Shown piece after piece: positions 9,712 to 17,806 of a DNA stretch of 64,000 nucleotides. Position numbers and translations under genes: made by a program. A model generated the notes under the pieces. That model was not told the origin of the DNA. It worked only from the letters and a program-made list of their open reading frames with translations, and did not search any database. Positions within the stretch are counted from its first letter, which is position 1; every line of letters starts with the position of its first letter. This DNA is from Alphaproteobacteria bacterium. Its GTDB lineage: Bacteria > Pseudomonadota > Alphaproteobacteria > UBA8366. The DNA is taken from contig JANQKC010000006.1 in the NCBI GenBank assembly GCA_028281325.1, forward strand, positions 92,773-156,772, given 5' to 3'.

Positions 9712-9813
9712 GGCCTTTTCCGCGACAGGACGGCACCCCCAAGGGCATCGGCGACGGCGGTCGAGACGCCGGGCAGGCGGATACAGGGCGGCCGCCAAGG
9801 AGGCGCGATCCGC

Positions 9814-9841
9814 TTGCACCGTTGGGGACGCAACCTATAAT
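9814..9841 (+). promoter_or_regulatory. Sigma-70-like promoter of purEK
   Basis: TTGCAC (9814-9819) and a perfect TATAAT (9836-9841) are separated by 16 bp, with the -10 box 47 bp before the purE ATG. This is one of the best sigma-70 matches in the window. No purine-riboswitch structure was recognised in the short leader. Confidence 0.6.
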
Positions 9842-9888
9842 GCGCCGCCTCACACAGGAACGCCGCTTAACAAGGAAAGACGTGCGCC

Positions 9889-10380
9889 ATGGCCGACGCA
9901 CCGCTGGTCGGAATCATTATGGGGAGTCAGTCTGACTGGCCGACCATGCAACACGCCGCCGAGACGCTTGAGAGCCTGGGCGTGCCGTTCGAGACGCGCA
10001 TCGTCTCCGCGCACCGCACGCCGAAGCGGCTGGTCGAGTATGCCGAAGGCGCGCGCGGCCGCGGCCTCAAGGCGGTGATCGCGGGGGCCGGTGGGGCGGC
10101 GCATCTGCCGGGCATGACGGCGGCGATGACGCCCGTACCCGTGTTCGGCGTGCCGATCGAGAGCAAGGCGCTCAGCGGCATGGACAGCCTGTTGTCCATC
10201 GTTCAGATGCCCGCGGGCGTTCCCGTCGGCACCCTGGCGATCGGGCGCGCCGGCGCCGTCAACGCGGGACTGCTGGCGGCAGCGGTGGTCGCCCTGTCCG
10301 ACCCGGCGGTGGCCAAGGCGCTGGACGAGTGGCGCGCCGATCAGACGGCTTCCGTGGCCGACAGGCCGGCAGACGACTGA
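9889..10380 (+). CDS. purE: N5-carboxyaminoimidazole ribonucleotide mutase
   Basis: This 163-residue class I PurE moves the carboxylate of N5-CAIR to carbon 4 to give CAIR in purine synthesis. The nucleotide-binding GSQSDWPTM, the catalytic SAHRTP and the [12 protein letters not shown] loop are all present. It is immediately followed by purK with only 2 bp between stop and start, the usual bacterial two-gene arrangement, and has a strong promoter 47 bp upstream. The last 10 residues are an unremarkable polar tail. Confidence 0.97.
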   Translation: MADAPLVGIIMGSQSDWPTMQHAAETLESLGVPFETRIVSAHRTPKRLVEYAEGARGRGLKAVIAGAGGAAHLPGMTAAMTPVPVFGVPIESKALSGMDSLLSIVQMPAGVPVGTLAIGRAGAVNAGLLAAAVVALSDPAVAKALDEWRADQTASVADRPADD

Positions 10381-10382
10381 CA

Positions 10383-11480
10383 ATGGCTGACGACGCCAGG
10401 CAACGCCTCGACCCCGGCTCGACGATCGGCATCCTCGGCGATGGCCAGCTCGGCCGGATGATCGCGCTTGCCGCCGCGCGCCTCGGATATCGCTGCCACA
10501 CCTTCGCCGACCGCCCGGACAGCCCCGCCGCGCAGGTCTGCGCCGCGTCGACCGTGGCCGATTACGGCGACCACCAGGCGCTGGACAGCTTTGCCGCCGC
10601 GGTGGATGTGGTCACGCTTGAATTCGAGAACGTACCCGAGGCTTCGGTCCGCTATCTCTCAGAGCGCGTCCCTGTCCGGCCCGGGCCGGAAGTGCTCGCC
10701 GTCGCGCAGGACCGGCTGCTCGAAAAGAACTTCCTCAACGGCGTCGGCATCCTGACGGCGCCGTACGCCCACGTCACCGATCTGCCGTCGCTGGAAAAAG
10801 CGGTGGACGCCATCGGCCGGCCCTGCGTCCTCAAGACCGCGCAGTTCGGTTATGACGGCAAGGGGCAAATCCTGATCGACGGCGACTCCAGCCTCGCCCA
10901 GGTCTTTCGGCAAATCAATTCCAAGCACACCGTGCTCGAAGGCTGGATCGACTACGCCCTGGAAATTTCCGTCATCGTGGCGCATGGCCTGACGGGCGAG
11001 ACGGTCTCCTACATCCCCGTCGAGAACCGGCACGTCAACCACATCCTCGATACGACGATCGCCCCGGCCGGCGTGTCGCCCGGCATCGCCGCGAAGGCCG
11101 GCGAAATCGCCCGCCGCGCGGCCGAGGAACTCGGCGTGGTCGGGCTGCTTGCCGTCGAGATGTTCGTGACCTGGGATGGCGACGTCTTGGTCAACGAGGT
11201 CGCCCCTCGACCGCATAATTCGGGGCATTGGACGATCGACGCCTGCGCCATCAGCCAGTTTCAGCAGCTCGTCCGGGCGATCTGCGGGTTACCGCTGGGA
11301 TCGACCGACCGGCATTCGGACGCGGTGATGAAGAATTTGATCGGGGCCGAGATAGAAGGCTGGCGGGACGTGCTCGGCGAGCCGGGCGCACGACTGCATC
11401 TTTACGGCAAGTCGGAAATTCGCGAGGGCCGCAAGATGGGCCACATCACGCGGCTGTCCCCGCGCAAGGACGAAGCCTAG
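10383..11480 (+). CDS. purK: N5-carboxyaminoimidazole ribonucleotide synthase
   Basis: This 365-residue ATP-grasp enzyme makes N5-CAIR from AIR, bicarbonate and ATP, supplying PurE. It shows the N-terminal GILGDGQLGRM Rossmann motif, the LEFENVPEAS segment, the ATP-grasp KTAQFGYDGKGQ loop, and the metal-binding NEVAPRPHNSGHWTIDAC block. It is coupled to purE by a 2-bp gap. Its stop codon overlaps the stop codon of the convergent COQ9-family gene, leaving no space for a terminator between them. Confidence 0.97.
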   Translation: MADDARQRLDPGSTIGILGDGQLGRMIALAAARLGYRCHTFADRPDSPAAQVCAASTVADYGDHQALDSFAAAVDVVTLEFENVPEASVRYLSERVPVRPGPEVLAVAQDRLLEKNFLNGVGILTAPYAHVTDLPSLEKAVDAIGRPCVLKTAQFGYDGKGQILIDGDSSLAQVFRQINSKHTVLEGWIDYALEISVIVAHGLTGETVSYIPVENRHVNHILDTTIAPAGVSPGIAAKAGEIARRAAEELGVVGLLAVEMFVTWDGDVLVNEVAPRPHNSGHWTIDACAISQFQQLVRAICGLPLGSTDRHSDAVMKNLIGAEIEGWRDVLGEPGARLHLYGKSEIREGRKMGHITRLSPRKDEA

Positions 11481-12136
11481 ACCCCGCTCCTCGAATAACT
11501 ACGGTCGCCCGGCCGGCACAGGCGCGCCGGGTTGGGCAGCCGATCGATGGCCGACCTCAAACGACCCGTCAATTTCGGAATGCGCATGACGTCAGCGATG
11601 CGGCGATCGAGAAATGCCCAGGTGTCGGTCCCGTCGTCCGATTTATCGTCGAGCCAATACAGCACCGTCGAACTGTAGACGCCGGCAAGCAGGCTTCGCT
11701 TGCTATAGAAATTCCAATCCGTCGACGTATCGCCCGCCGCAACCCACATGGCATCCACCGTGCGATAAAGGCATTTGCCACCAAGGAGCACGTTGGACGG
11801 CAACGCCAACACGGCCAAGGCCCGGCGGACCGCTTCGCGGTGCGGCGCAGCCTGTTCCAACCGCACCCGGACGGCGGTGGCGATCCGTTCCCGGATCTTC
11901 ATCGCCTTGATGTCACGACGGTCCAACTCGGCAAGCATGCGCCGGTCCGCCCAATCGCTGTAATGCGCCACCATATCGGCGGCGCCGTAGGGAAAGGCGC
12001 GCGCCGCATCGGCCCGCGCCAGGCCGAGATCCGCCGCCGCCCGTCGCGCCGCCCGCGGCGTCCATCCATCGAAAGGGACATGCGGCAAGGCCGCCTCGAC
12101 AATCTCGTCCCGCAAAGTCATCAGGTCGTCGGTCAT
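11477..12136 (-). CDS. COQ9 family protein
   Basis: This 219-residue protein has an N-terminal TetR-like helical region (GWTPRAARRAAADLGL) and the COQ9 C-terminal core containing VDAMWVAAGDTSTDWNFYSKRSLLAGVYSSTVLYWL. COQ9 is a lipid-binding accessory factor of ubiquinone synthesis that presents substrate to COQ7. The gene starts inside the def stop (ATGA overlap) and its stop overlaps the stop of purK from the other strand. Confidence 0.88.
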   Translation of the reverse strand: MTDDLMTLRDEIVEAALPHVPFDGWTPRAARRAAADLGLARADAARAFPYGAADMVAHYSDWADRRMLAELDRRDIKAMKIRERIATAVRVRLEQAAPHREAVRRALAVLALPSNVLLGGKCLYRTVDAMWVAAGDTSTDWNFYSKRSLLAGVYSSTVLYWLDDKSDDGTDTWAFLDRRIADVMRIPKLTGRLRSAIDRLPNPARLCRPGDRSYSRSGV

Positions 12137-12726
12137 GACGCTTCCGCCTCCATGTCGTCGACATCCTCATCTTCCACGGCGCCCGGCGCGCCGTGTTTCA
12201 TCTCCTCGCGGAACATCAACAGCGACAGATCGGTCATGCGCTGCGGATATAGAATACCGTCGAGGTGATCGCATTCGTGTTGCACCACGCGGGCATGGAA
12301 TCCCTCGGCGATGCGGTCGATCGGCGCACCGCCCAGCGTCACGCCCCGGTAGCGGATTTTCGTGAACCGGGGCACCGCCCCGACCAGACCCGGCACCGAT
12401 AGGCACCCTTCCCAGCCCATGTCCTGTTCCTCGGTCAGCGGCTCGATCACCGGATTCATCAAGATGGTCAACGGGACGCTGGAATCCTCATCGCCGGCGT
12501 CGGATCCTTCGTCCGACTCCTCCCGGTCGGCCGGGACGTGGAAAATCACCAGCCGCAACGGCACATGGACCTGCGGCGCGGCCAAACCGGCGCCGTCGGC
12601 GTCGTCCATGGTTTCGACCATATCCCGCACCAAGGTCTGAATTTCCGGCGCCGTAGGGTCCGGAACCGGCGATGCGGGCGCACGCAGCACCGGATGGCCC
12701 ATTCGGGCTATTTTTAGGATTGCCAT
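12133..12726 (-). CDS. def: Peptide deformylase with acidic insertion
   Basis: This 197-residue metalloenzyme removes the formyl group from nascent N-termini. All three motifs are present: GAGLAAPQ (45-52), EGCLS (106-110, metal cysteine 108) and HECDH (150-154). The ATG at 12726 gives the usual N-terminus (AILKIARMGHPVL). A longer in-frame start 22 codons upstream has no family support. Between the first two motifs lies an unusual acidic stretch (about residues 67-83, ADREESDEGSDAGDEDSS) not found in typical deformylases. It overlaps the COQ9 gene start by 4 bp. Confidence 0.92.
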   Translation of the reverse strand: MAILKIARMGHPVLRAPASPVPDPTAPEIQTLVRDMVETMDDADGAGLAAPQVHVPLRLVIFHVPADREESDEGSDAGDEDSSVPLTILMNPVIEPLTEEQDMGWEGCLSVPGLVGAVPRFTKIRYRGVTLGGAPIDRIAEGFHARVVQHECDHLDGILYPQRMTDLSLLMFREEMKHGAPGAVEDEDVDDMEAEAS

Positions 12727-12787
12727 GGCGGTAATATGGGGTTTCACTACGACGTGGTAAAGCGCGGAAAGAAGGGTAAAGCGTCCC

Positions 12788-12816
12788 TTCACATCGCCAA
12801 TTGGCTATGCTATAAG
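12788..12816 (+). promoter_or_regulatory. Sigma-70-like promoter of rpsU
   Basis: TTCACA (12788-12793) and TATAAG (12811-12816) are separated by exactly 17 bp. They sit in the divergent gap between def and rpsU and would give an rpsU leader of roughly 75-80 nt if translation starts at 12900. Confidence 0.5.
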
Positions 12817-12899
12817 CCGCGCGCCCTTGACGACTCGTCGGGGCAACACCCGAACCCATGCTGAATGGCCGCCGAAGGGGCGGACAAGGAGTTTGTGTC

Positions 12900-13106
12900 A
12901 TCGTTAACGTAGTAGTCCGGGACAATAACGTCGATCAGGCGCTCAAGGCCCTGAAGAAGAAGATGCAGCGCGAAGGCGTCTTCCGGGAAATGAAGCTTCG
13001 TCGTGCGTACGAGAAGCCGTCCGAGCGCAAGGCCCGCGAAAAGGCCGAGGCCGTGCGGCGTCATCGCAAGCTGTTGCGCAAACGGTTGGACCGCGAGGGC
13101 TACTAG
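12900..13106 (+). CDS. rpsU: 30S ribosomal protein S21, apparent ATC start
   Basis: The product matches bacterial S21 across its core: [40 protein letters not shown] and a basic C-terminus. The family N-terminus (M-V-N-V-V-V-R-D in relatives, from memory) aligns with the codons ATC-GTT-AAC-GTA. A good AAGGAG (12886-12891) ends 8 bp before that ATC, whereas no in-frame ATG, GTG or TTG lies nearby. The only canonical in-frame start, ATG at 12858, would add 14 residues and has no Shine-Dalgarno. The gene is therefore annotated from 12900 (68 residues) with the start flagged as non-canonical. A sequence error at one base is the main alternative. Confidence 0.8.
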   Translation: MVNVVVRDNNVDQALKALKKKMQREGVFREMKLRRAYEKPSERKAREKAEAVRRHRKLLRKRLDREGY

Positions 13107-13229
13107 CCCGAACCGACCGCGGCGACCACGGACGGCGCCGCAACACCGCCTGCCCTACCCGCCCGATTAACCCTGCCCTCACACAAGCGTGACTTGCCGG
13201 CATTCTGACCTCTGGCCAGACTGGTTGGC

Positions 13230-14204
13230 ATGCAGCGCTTTCCTCTTGTCGCCCTGATCCTGCTGGGTGGCCTTACCGCGGCCGCCGCAAACCCCGACTC
13301 ATGGCGTTACGAGTGGCCGAAGACGGATTTCGCCCAGAAATCCGTCGAATTCCATGAAATCCTCTCCGGCGGACCGCCGAAAGACGGCATTCCCGCAATC
13401 GACGATCCGACATTCAAGCCGGTCGTGGAAATCGACGATATCAAAGACACCGAGCCGGTCATCGGCCTCACGATCAACGGTGAAACCAAGGCCTATCCGC
13501 TGCGCATCCTGATGTGGCACGAGATCGTCAACGACGAACTCGGCGGCGTTCCCGTGTCGGTTACCTTCTGTCCGCTGTGTAACGCCGCGATAGTGTTCGA
13601 CCGCCGGCTCGGCAGCACGGTTTACGATTTCGGCACCACCGGAAAACTGCGCCGGTCCGACCTGATCATGTACGACCGGCAGACGGAAAGCTGGTGGCAG
13701 CAGTTTCTGGGCCAGGGCATCGTGGGATCGATGACCGGGAAAACCCTCAAAGCGCTGCCGGCACGGCTCGAATCCTGGGCGAAATTCAAGGCCCGCGCGC
13801 CGAAAGGCATGGTTCTGGTGCCTAATGATCCGGGGCTCCGCGCCTATGGCATGAACCCCTATCGCGGATACGACTCCTTGCCTCGGCCCTTCCTCTACAA
13901 TGGCGAGATGCCGGACGGCATTCCCCCGCTGTCGCGCGTGGTATCGCTGGAGAAAAAGGACCAAGCCTGGAGCCTGGACTATCTCAAGCGCCATCGCGAG
14001 GTCCGTCTCAAGGACAAAACCGTCATTCGTTGGGAACCCGGCCAGAATTCAGCGCTGGACACCACCGTCATCGCAGACGGCAAGGACGTCGGCAACGTCA
14101 CCGTTCAACGCATGACCGACAGCGGTTTGATCGATATCCCCTATTTCGTGGATTTTGCCTTCGCGTTTCACGCGTTCAAACCAGAATCTCACATCTATAA
14201 GTAG
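13230..14204 (+). CDS. DUF3179 domain-containing exported protein
   Basis: This 324-residue protein has an N-terminal hydrophobic signal (residues 1-20, ending in A-A-A). The remainder matches DUF3179: DTEPVIGLTINGETKAYPL, the conserved FCPLCNAAIVFDR with two cysteines, FGTTGKLRRSDLIMYDRQT and ESWWQQFLGQGIVG. The family function is unknown. The paired cysteines in a C-P-L-C motif suggest a redox or metal role in the periplasm, which is inference only. It stands alone between rpsU and the small gene at 14344. Confidence 0.85.
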   Translation: MQRFPLVALILLGGLTAAAANPDSWRYEWPKTDFAQKSVEFHEILSGGPPKDGIPAIDDPTFKPVVEIDDIKDTEPVIGLTINGETKAYPLRILMWHEIVNDELGGVPVSVTFCPLCNAAIVFDRRLGSTVYDFGTTGKLRRSDLIMYDRQTESWWQQFLGQGIVGSMTGKTLKALPARLESWAKFKARAPKGMVLVPNDPGLRAYGMNPYRGYDSLPRPFLYNGEMPDGIPPLSRVVSLEKKDQAWSLDYLKRHREVRLKDKTVIRWEPGQNSALDTTVIADGKDVGNVTVQRMTDSGLIDIPYFVDFAFAFHAFKPESHIYK

Positions 14205-14250
14205 TAATTTCTTAACAATTTCGCCGCCAAACTCGGTATGCATCCGCTGC

Positions 14251-14269
14251 AATGCTGCAATGCAGCATT
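14251..14269. promoter_or_regulatory. Perfect 19-bp palindrome, candidate operator
   Basis: AATGCTGCA (14251-14259) and its exact reverse complement TGCAGCATT (14261-14269) are separated by one base. The left side also contains a direct duplication of CTGCAATG. It lies 75 bp upstream of the DUF1127-like small gene at 14344 and 47 bp after the DUF3179 stop. The symmetry suits a homodimeric repressor or activator site. The T-run expected of a terminator is absent. Confidence 0.45.
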
Positions 14270-14343
14270 CGGTCTGCAAAAAAGGCGGTTACCTGCCATA
14301 TAACATCTAGACATTTCGTAAAATTTTATCGATGGAGAGAGCA

Positions 14344-14517
14344 ATGGCTCGCCCCAACAAAACTCAAACTGGCCGTCGTAACTTCTTCGCCACTTTAGGT
14401 CGAGCAGTCGACGCACATCTCGAATTCGAGCGTCTGAACAACATGAGCGACGAATCCCTCGCCGCCCTGAACCTGACGCGCGACCAGATTCCGCAGCATA
14501 TCATCGCCCGCCTCTAA
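14344..14517 (+). CDS. Small DUF1127-like protein
   Basis: This 57-residue basic protein ends with a segment (MSDESLAALNLTRDQIPQHI) that resembles the C-terminal half of DUF1127 proteins, which are small alphaproteobacterial proteins linked to phosphate and RNA homeostasis. The ATG at 14344 is preceded by GGAGAG four bases upstream. An in-frame ATG at 14332 overlaps that ribosome site and is less likely. The gene is preceded by a 139-bp AT-richer region with a 19-bp palindrome. The family call is tentative. Confidence 0.6.
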   Translation: MARPNKTQTGRRNFFATLGRAVDAHLEFERLNNMSDESLAALNLTRDQIPQHIIARL

Positions 14518-14580
14518 GGCCGGCCTGCCGCCGCGCGCCGCGCGGTTGGCTTTGCTGTGGGATGGCAGAGGATTCCGATC

Positions 14581-15972
14581 CTATTCGAGCGCCTTGACGA
14601 CGTCTTCGCACATCGCCTTGGCGTCGCCCAACAGCATCATCGTATTGTCCCGGAAGAACAGCTCGTTCTCGACCCCGGCATAGCCGGACCCTAACGACCG
14701 CTTCACGAACAGCACGGTGCCCGCCTTCTCGACGTCGAGGATCGGCATACCGTAAATCGGACTCTGCGGATCGGTCTTGGCCGCCGGGTTCGTCACGTCG
14801 TTGGCCCCGATCACGAAGGCCACGTCGGCACCGGCGAAATCGCGGTTGATTTCTTCCAGTTCCAACACCTCGTCATACGGCACATTGGCCTCGGCCAACA
14901 GCACGTTCATATGACCCGGCATCCGCCCGGCGACAGGATGGATGGCGTAGCGCACGGAAATGCCCTCGGCTTTCAACAAGTCCGCCATTTCGCGCAACGC
15001 GTGCTGCGCCTGCGCAACCGCCATGCCGTATCCCGGCACGATGATCACGCTGCCGGCATTCTTCATGATGAACGCGGCGTCGTCGGCACTGCCGGTCCGC
15101 ACGTTCCGATCCTGCATCGCCGCCGCGTCGGGCGCGGCCGACTCGCCGCCGAATCCGCCCAGGATGACGCTGATGAACGACCGGTTCATGCCCTTGCACA
15201 TGATGTAGCTGAGGATCGCGCCGGACGACCCCACGAGCGCCCCGGTGATGATCAACGCGGTGTTGCCGAGCGTGAAGCCGATGCCGCAGGCGGCCCATCC
15301 CGAATAGCTGTTCAGCATCGAGACCACGACAGGCATGTCCGCGCCGCCGATCGGGATAATGATCAGCACGCCGAGCACCAGCGACAACAACACGATCGTC
15401 CAGAACAGGCCGGGGCCCTGGTCCAGACAGATCCAGACAACCAGCACGACCAATAGGATGCCCAGAAGGGCGTTCAGCGGATGCTGGCCGGGAAAGACGA
15501 TCGGCGCGCCGCTCATGATCCCCTGCAGCTTTCCGAAGGCAATGATCGACCCGGTAAAGGTGATCGCGCCGATCGCCGTGCCGATGCTCATTTCGATGAG
15601 GCTGGTGGCGGGGATAAGACCGTAACTGCCCAGGCCGTAGGCCGACGGCTGGAAGAAGGCCGCGGCGGCGACGAACACGGCGGCGAGGCCGACAAGACTG
15701 TGGAAGGCCGCGACGAGCTGCGGCAGCGCGGTCATCTGGATTCTGAGCGCGACGACGGTCCCGATCGTGCCGCCGATCAAAACGCCCAGGATGATCATCG
15801 AGAAACTCAACACGCCCGGCGCGGCCAGGGTGGTCACGACCGCGATCACCATGCCGACGATGCCGTAGACATTGCCGGCCCGTGCGGTATCCGGCGACGA
15901 CAGACCGCGCAGCGCCATGATGAAACAGATGCTGGCGATCAAATAGGCAAAGGCCGAAAAATTCTCACTCAT
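14581..15972 (-). CDS. pntB: Proton-translocating NAD(P) transhydrogenase, beta subunit
   Basis: This 463-residue protein has about nine hydrophobic segments followed by the soluble NADP-binding domain III (from about residue 290), with the GYGMAVAQAQHALREM and IGANDVTNPAAK signatures. It forms half of the membrane channel and binds NADP(H). It is the third gene of a three-gene operon, 18 bp after the small alpha-2 subunit. The complex couples proton entry to hydride transfer from NADH to NADP+. Confidence 0.95.
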   Translation of the reverse strand: MSENFSAFAYLIASICFIMALRGLSSPDTARAGNVYGIVGMVIAVVTTLAAPGVLSFSMIILGVLIGGTIGTVVALRIQMTALPQLVAAFHSLVGLAAVFVAAAAFFQPSAYGLGSYGLIPATSLIEMSIGTAIGAITFTGSIIAFGKLQGIMSGAPIVFPGQHPLNALLGILLVVLVVWICLDQGPGLFWTIVLLSLVLGVLIIIPIGGADMPVVVSMLNSYSGWAACGIGFTLGNTALIITGALVGSSGAILSYIMCKGMNRSFISVILGGFGGESAAPDAAAMQDRNVRTGSADDAAFIMKNAGSVIIVPGYGMAVAQAQHALREMADLLKAEGISVRYAIHPVAGRMPGHMNVLLAEANVPYDEVLELEEINRDFAGADVAFVIGANDVTNPAAKTDPQSPIYGMPILDVEKAGTVLFVKRSLGSGYAGVENELFFRDNTMMLLGDAKAMCEDVVKALE

Positions 15973-15990
15973 AACGCGTCCGCCGCTCCG

Positions 15991-16401
15991 TTAGCTCTTC
16001 GGTTTCTTCTTGAACATCTGAAGCATGCGTTGCGTCACGATGAAACCGCCGAAAATGTTGACCGACGCCAGGACGACCGCGATGAAGCCGAAGACCTTGG
16101 ACAGGCTCATATCCGCCGGGCCGGCGGCGATCAGCGCGCCCACGATGATCACCGACGAAATCGCGTTGGTCACGCCCATCAGGGGCGAATGCAGCGCCGG
16201 CGTCACGTTCCAGACCACGTAGTAGCCGACGAACACCGCCAGCGCGAAGATCGTGAACATGAAGATGAAGGGTTCGCCGCCGCTGGCCGCCGTGGTCGCG
16301 CTGCGCACGGCCTGCTCCAACAGGGCGTCGGCTTGCCCGGAGAGTTCCGCCGCCCGGCGCGAAAGCTCCTCGGCTTTCTGAATGAGGTCCTGGCCTTGCA
16401 T
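15991..16401 (-). CDS. pntAB: NAD(P) transhydrogenase, alpha-2 membrane subunit
   Basis: This 136-residue protein has a hydrophilic, helical N-terminus (about 45 residues) followed by three to four membrane helices including [20 protein letters not shown] and the conserved [16 protein letters not shown] loop. In E. coli this segment is the C-terminal part of a single PntA; here it is a separate gene, as in Rhodospirillum rubrum. It begins 5 bp after the pntAA stop and lies 18 bp from pntB, consistent with one transcript. Confidence 0.93.
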   Translation of the reverse strand: MQGQDLIQKAEELSRRAAELSGQADALLEQAVRSATTAASGGEPFIFMFTIFALAVFVGYYVVWNVTPALHSPLMGVTNAISSVIIVGALIAAGPADMSLSKVFGFIAVVLASVNIFGGFIVTQRMLQMFKKKPKS

Positions 16402-16406
16402 CCGAA

Positions 16407-17681
16407 TCAGTCTCCTTTCGCCTTGGCGTCGGCGGCGTCCGCGCCGTCATCGGTCGCGCTCCCTGCCTCGGCGTCTTCCGCTTTGTCGTCGTCCCCTGCC
16501 GCATCCTCGGCGTTGTCCGCGGCGTCCTCCTGCTTCTGCTGGGTCAGCAACGGATGGACGATCTTGCCGTCCTTCGTGACCAGCGTGCCGTTGACCACCT
16601 CATCCTCCAGGTCGATCTTCAGCGACTTCGTTTCCTCGTCGATCATCGGCGTCAGGAAATTGAGCAGGTTTTTCGCGAACAACTTGCTGGCGTCTTCGGC
16701 AACGCGGCCCGGCACGTTGACATGCCCGACGATCTTGACCCCGTGTTTCGTCACGATCTTGCCCGGCGTCGACCCGGCGCAGTTGCCGCCGGCTTCGACG
16801 GCCAGATCGACGACCACCGATCCCGGCTTCATCGATTTGAGCATATCCTCGTCGACCAAACGCGGCGCGGGCCGGCCCGGGATCAAGGCGGTGCAGATCA
16901 CGATATCCTGCTTGGCGATGGTCTCGGCGATCAACGCCGCCTGTTTGGCCTTATAGGCGTCGCTCATTTCCTTGGCGTAGCCGCCTTCGGTCTGCGCCTG
17001 CGTGAATTCCTCGTCCTCGACCGCGACGAAGCTCGCGCCGAGCGATTCCACCTGCTCCTTCGTGGCGGGGCGTACGTCGGTGGCCGACACGATCGCGCCC
17101 AAGCGCCGCGCCGTCGCAATGGCCTGCAACCCGGCGACGCCGACGCCCATGACGAACACGCGGGCCGGCGGGACGGTTCCCGCCGCGGTCATCATCATGG
17201 GAAAGGCGCGGCCGAATTCCGTCGCCGCGTCGAGCACCGATTTGTAGCCGGCCAAGTTCGATTGCGACGACAGGATGTCCATCGACTGGGCGCGCGATAT
17301 CCGCGGCATCAGCTCCATGGCGAAACCCGTCACGCCGGCCTTGGCCATCGCGTCGACGAAGTCGGCATCCGTCAGCGCATTCATTTGGCAACAGAGCGCC
17401 TGCCCACTGGCGAAGTCGGCCAACTCGACCTGACGTTCGCCCTCGATCATGGGACGACGGACCTTCAGGACAACATCCGCATCCTTCAGCGCCGCCTTGG
17501 CCGTCGCCGCAATGCTGGCGCCCGCGTCCTTGAACGCTGCGTCGGGAATCGACGCGCCCTTGCCGGCCGCTTTTTCGACGACGACCTCGGCGCCAAGACC
17601 GCAAAACTTCTTGACCGTTTCCGGCGACGCGGCCACGCGCGTTTCGTTCGGCCACAGTTCTTTCAGTACCGCAATCTTCAT
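16407..17681 (-). CDS. pntAA: NAD(P) transhydrogenase, alpha-1 NAD-binding subunit
   Basis: This 424-residue soluble domain I protein binds NAD(H). It begins with the alanine-dehydrogenase-like [20 protein letters not shown], contains the Rossmann motif [19 protein letters not shown] and ends the folded region near residue 380. An additional tail of about 40 residues rich in Ala, Asp and Glu follows (from [16 protein letters not shown] onward) and is not part of the usual fold. It heads the pntAA-pntAB-pntB operon. Confidence 0.94.
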   Translation of the reverse strand: MKIAVLKELWPNETRVAASPETVKKFCGLGAEVVVEKAAGKGASIPDAAFKDAGASIAATAKAALKDADVVLKVRRPMIEGERQVELADFASGQALCCQMNALTDADFVDAMAKAGVTGFAMELMPRISRAQSMDILSSQSNLAGYKSVLDAATEFGRAFPMMMTAAGTVPPARVFVMGVGVAGLQAIATARRLGAIVSATDVRPATKEQVESLGASFVAVEDEEFTQAQTEGGYAKEMSDAYKAKQAALIAETIAKQDIVICTALIPGRPAPRLVDEDMLKSMKPGSVVVDLAVEAGGNCAGSTPGKIVTKHGVKIVGHVNVPGRVAEDASKLFAKNLLNFLTPMIDEETKSLKIDLEDEVVNGTLVTKDGKIVHPLLTQQKQEDAADNAEDAAGDDDKAEDAEAGSATDDGADAADAKAKGD

Positions 17682-17806
17682 TCTGGCCCGCCCGGATAAG
17701 AGTTCTTGTCAACCACGTCCCCAGTAAACCAAGCGATATGCCAGCAAAGACGCCGCTTGCCAAGGTTCTAAATGGATTTGCACGAGGATTTCATCGGTCT
17801 TTCCGA

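Noticed and set aside
14332..14343. Upstream ATG for the DUF1127-like gene
   Set aside because: It would overlap the GGAGAG ribosome site of the downstream ATG and lacks its own.
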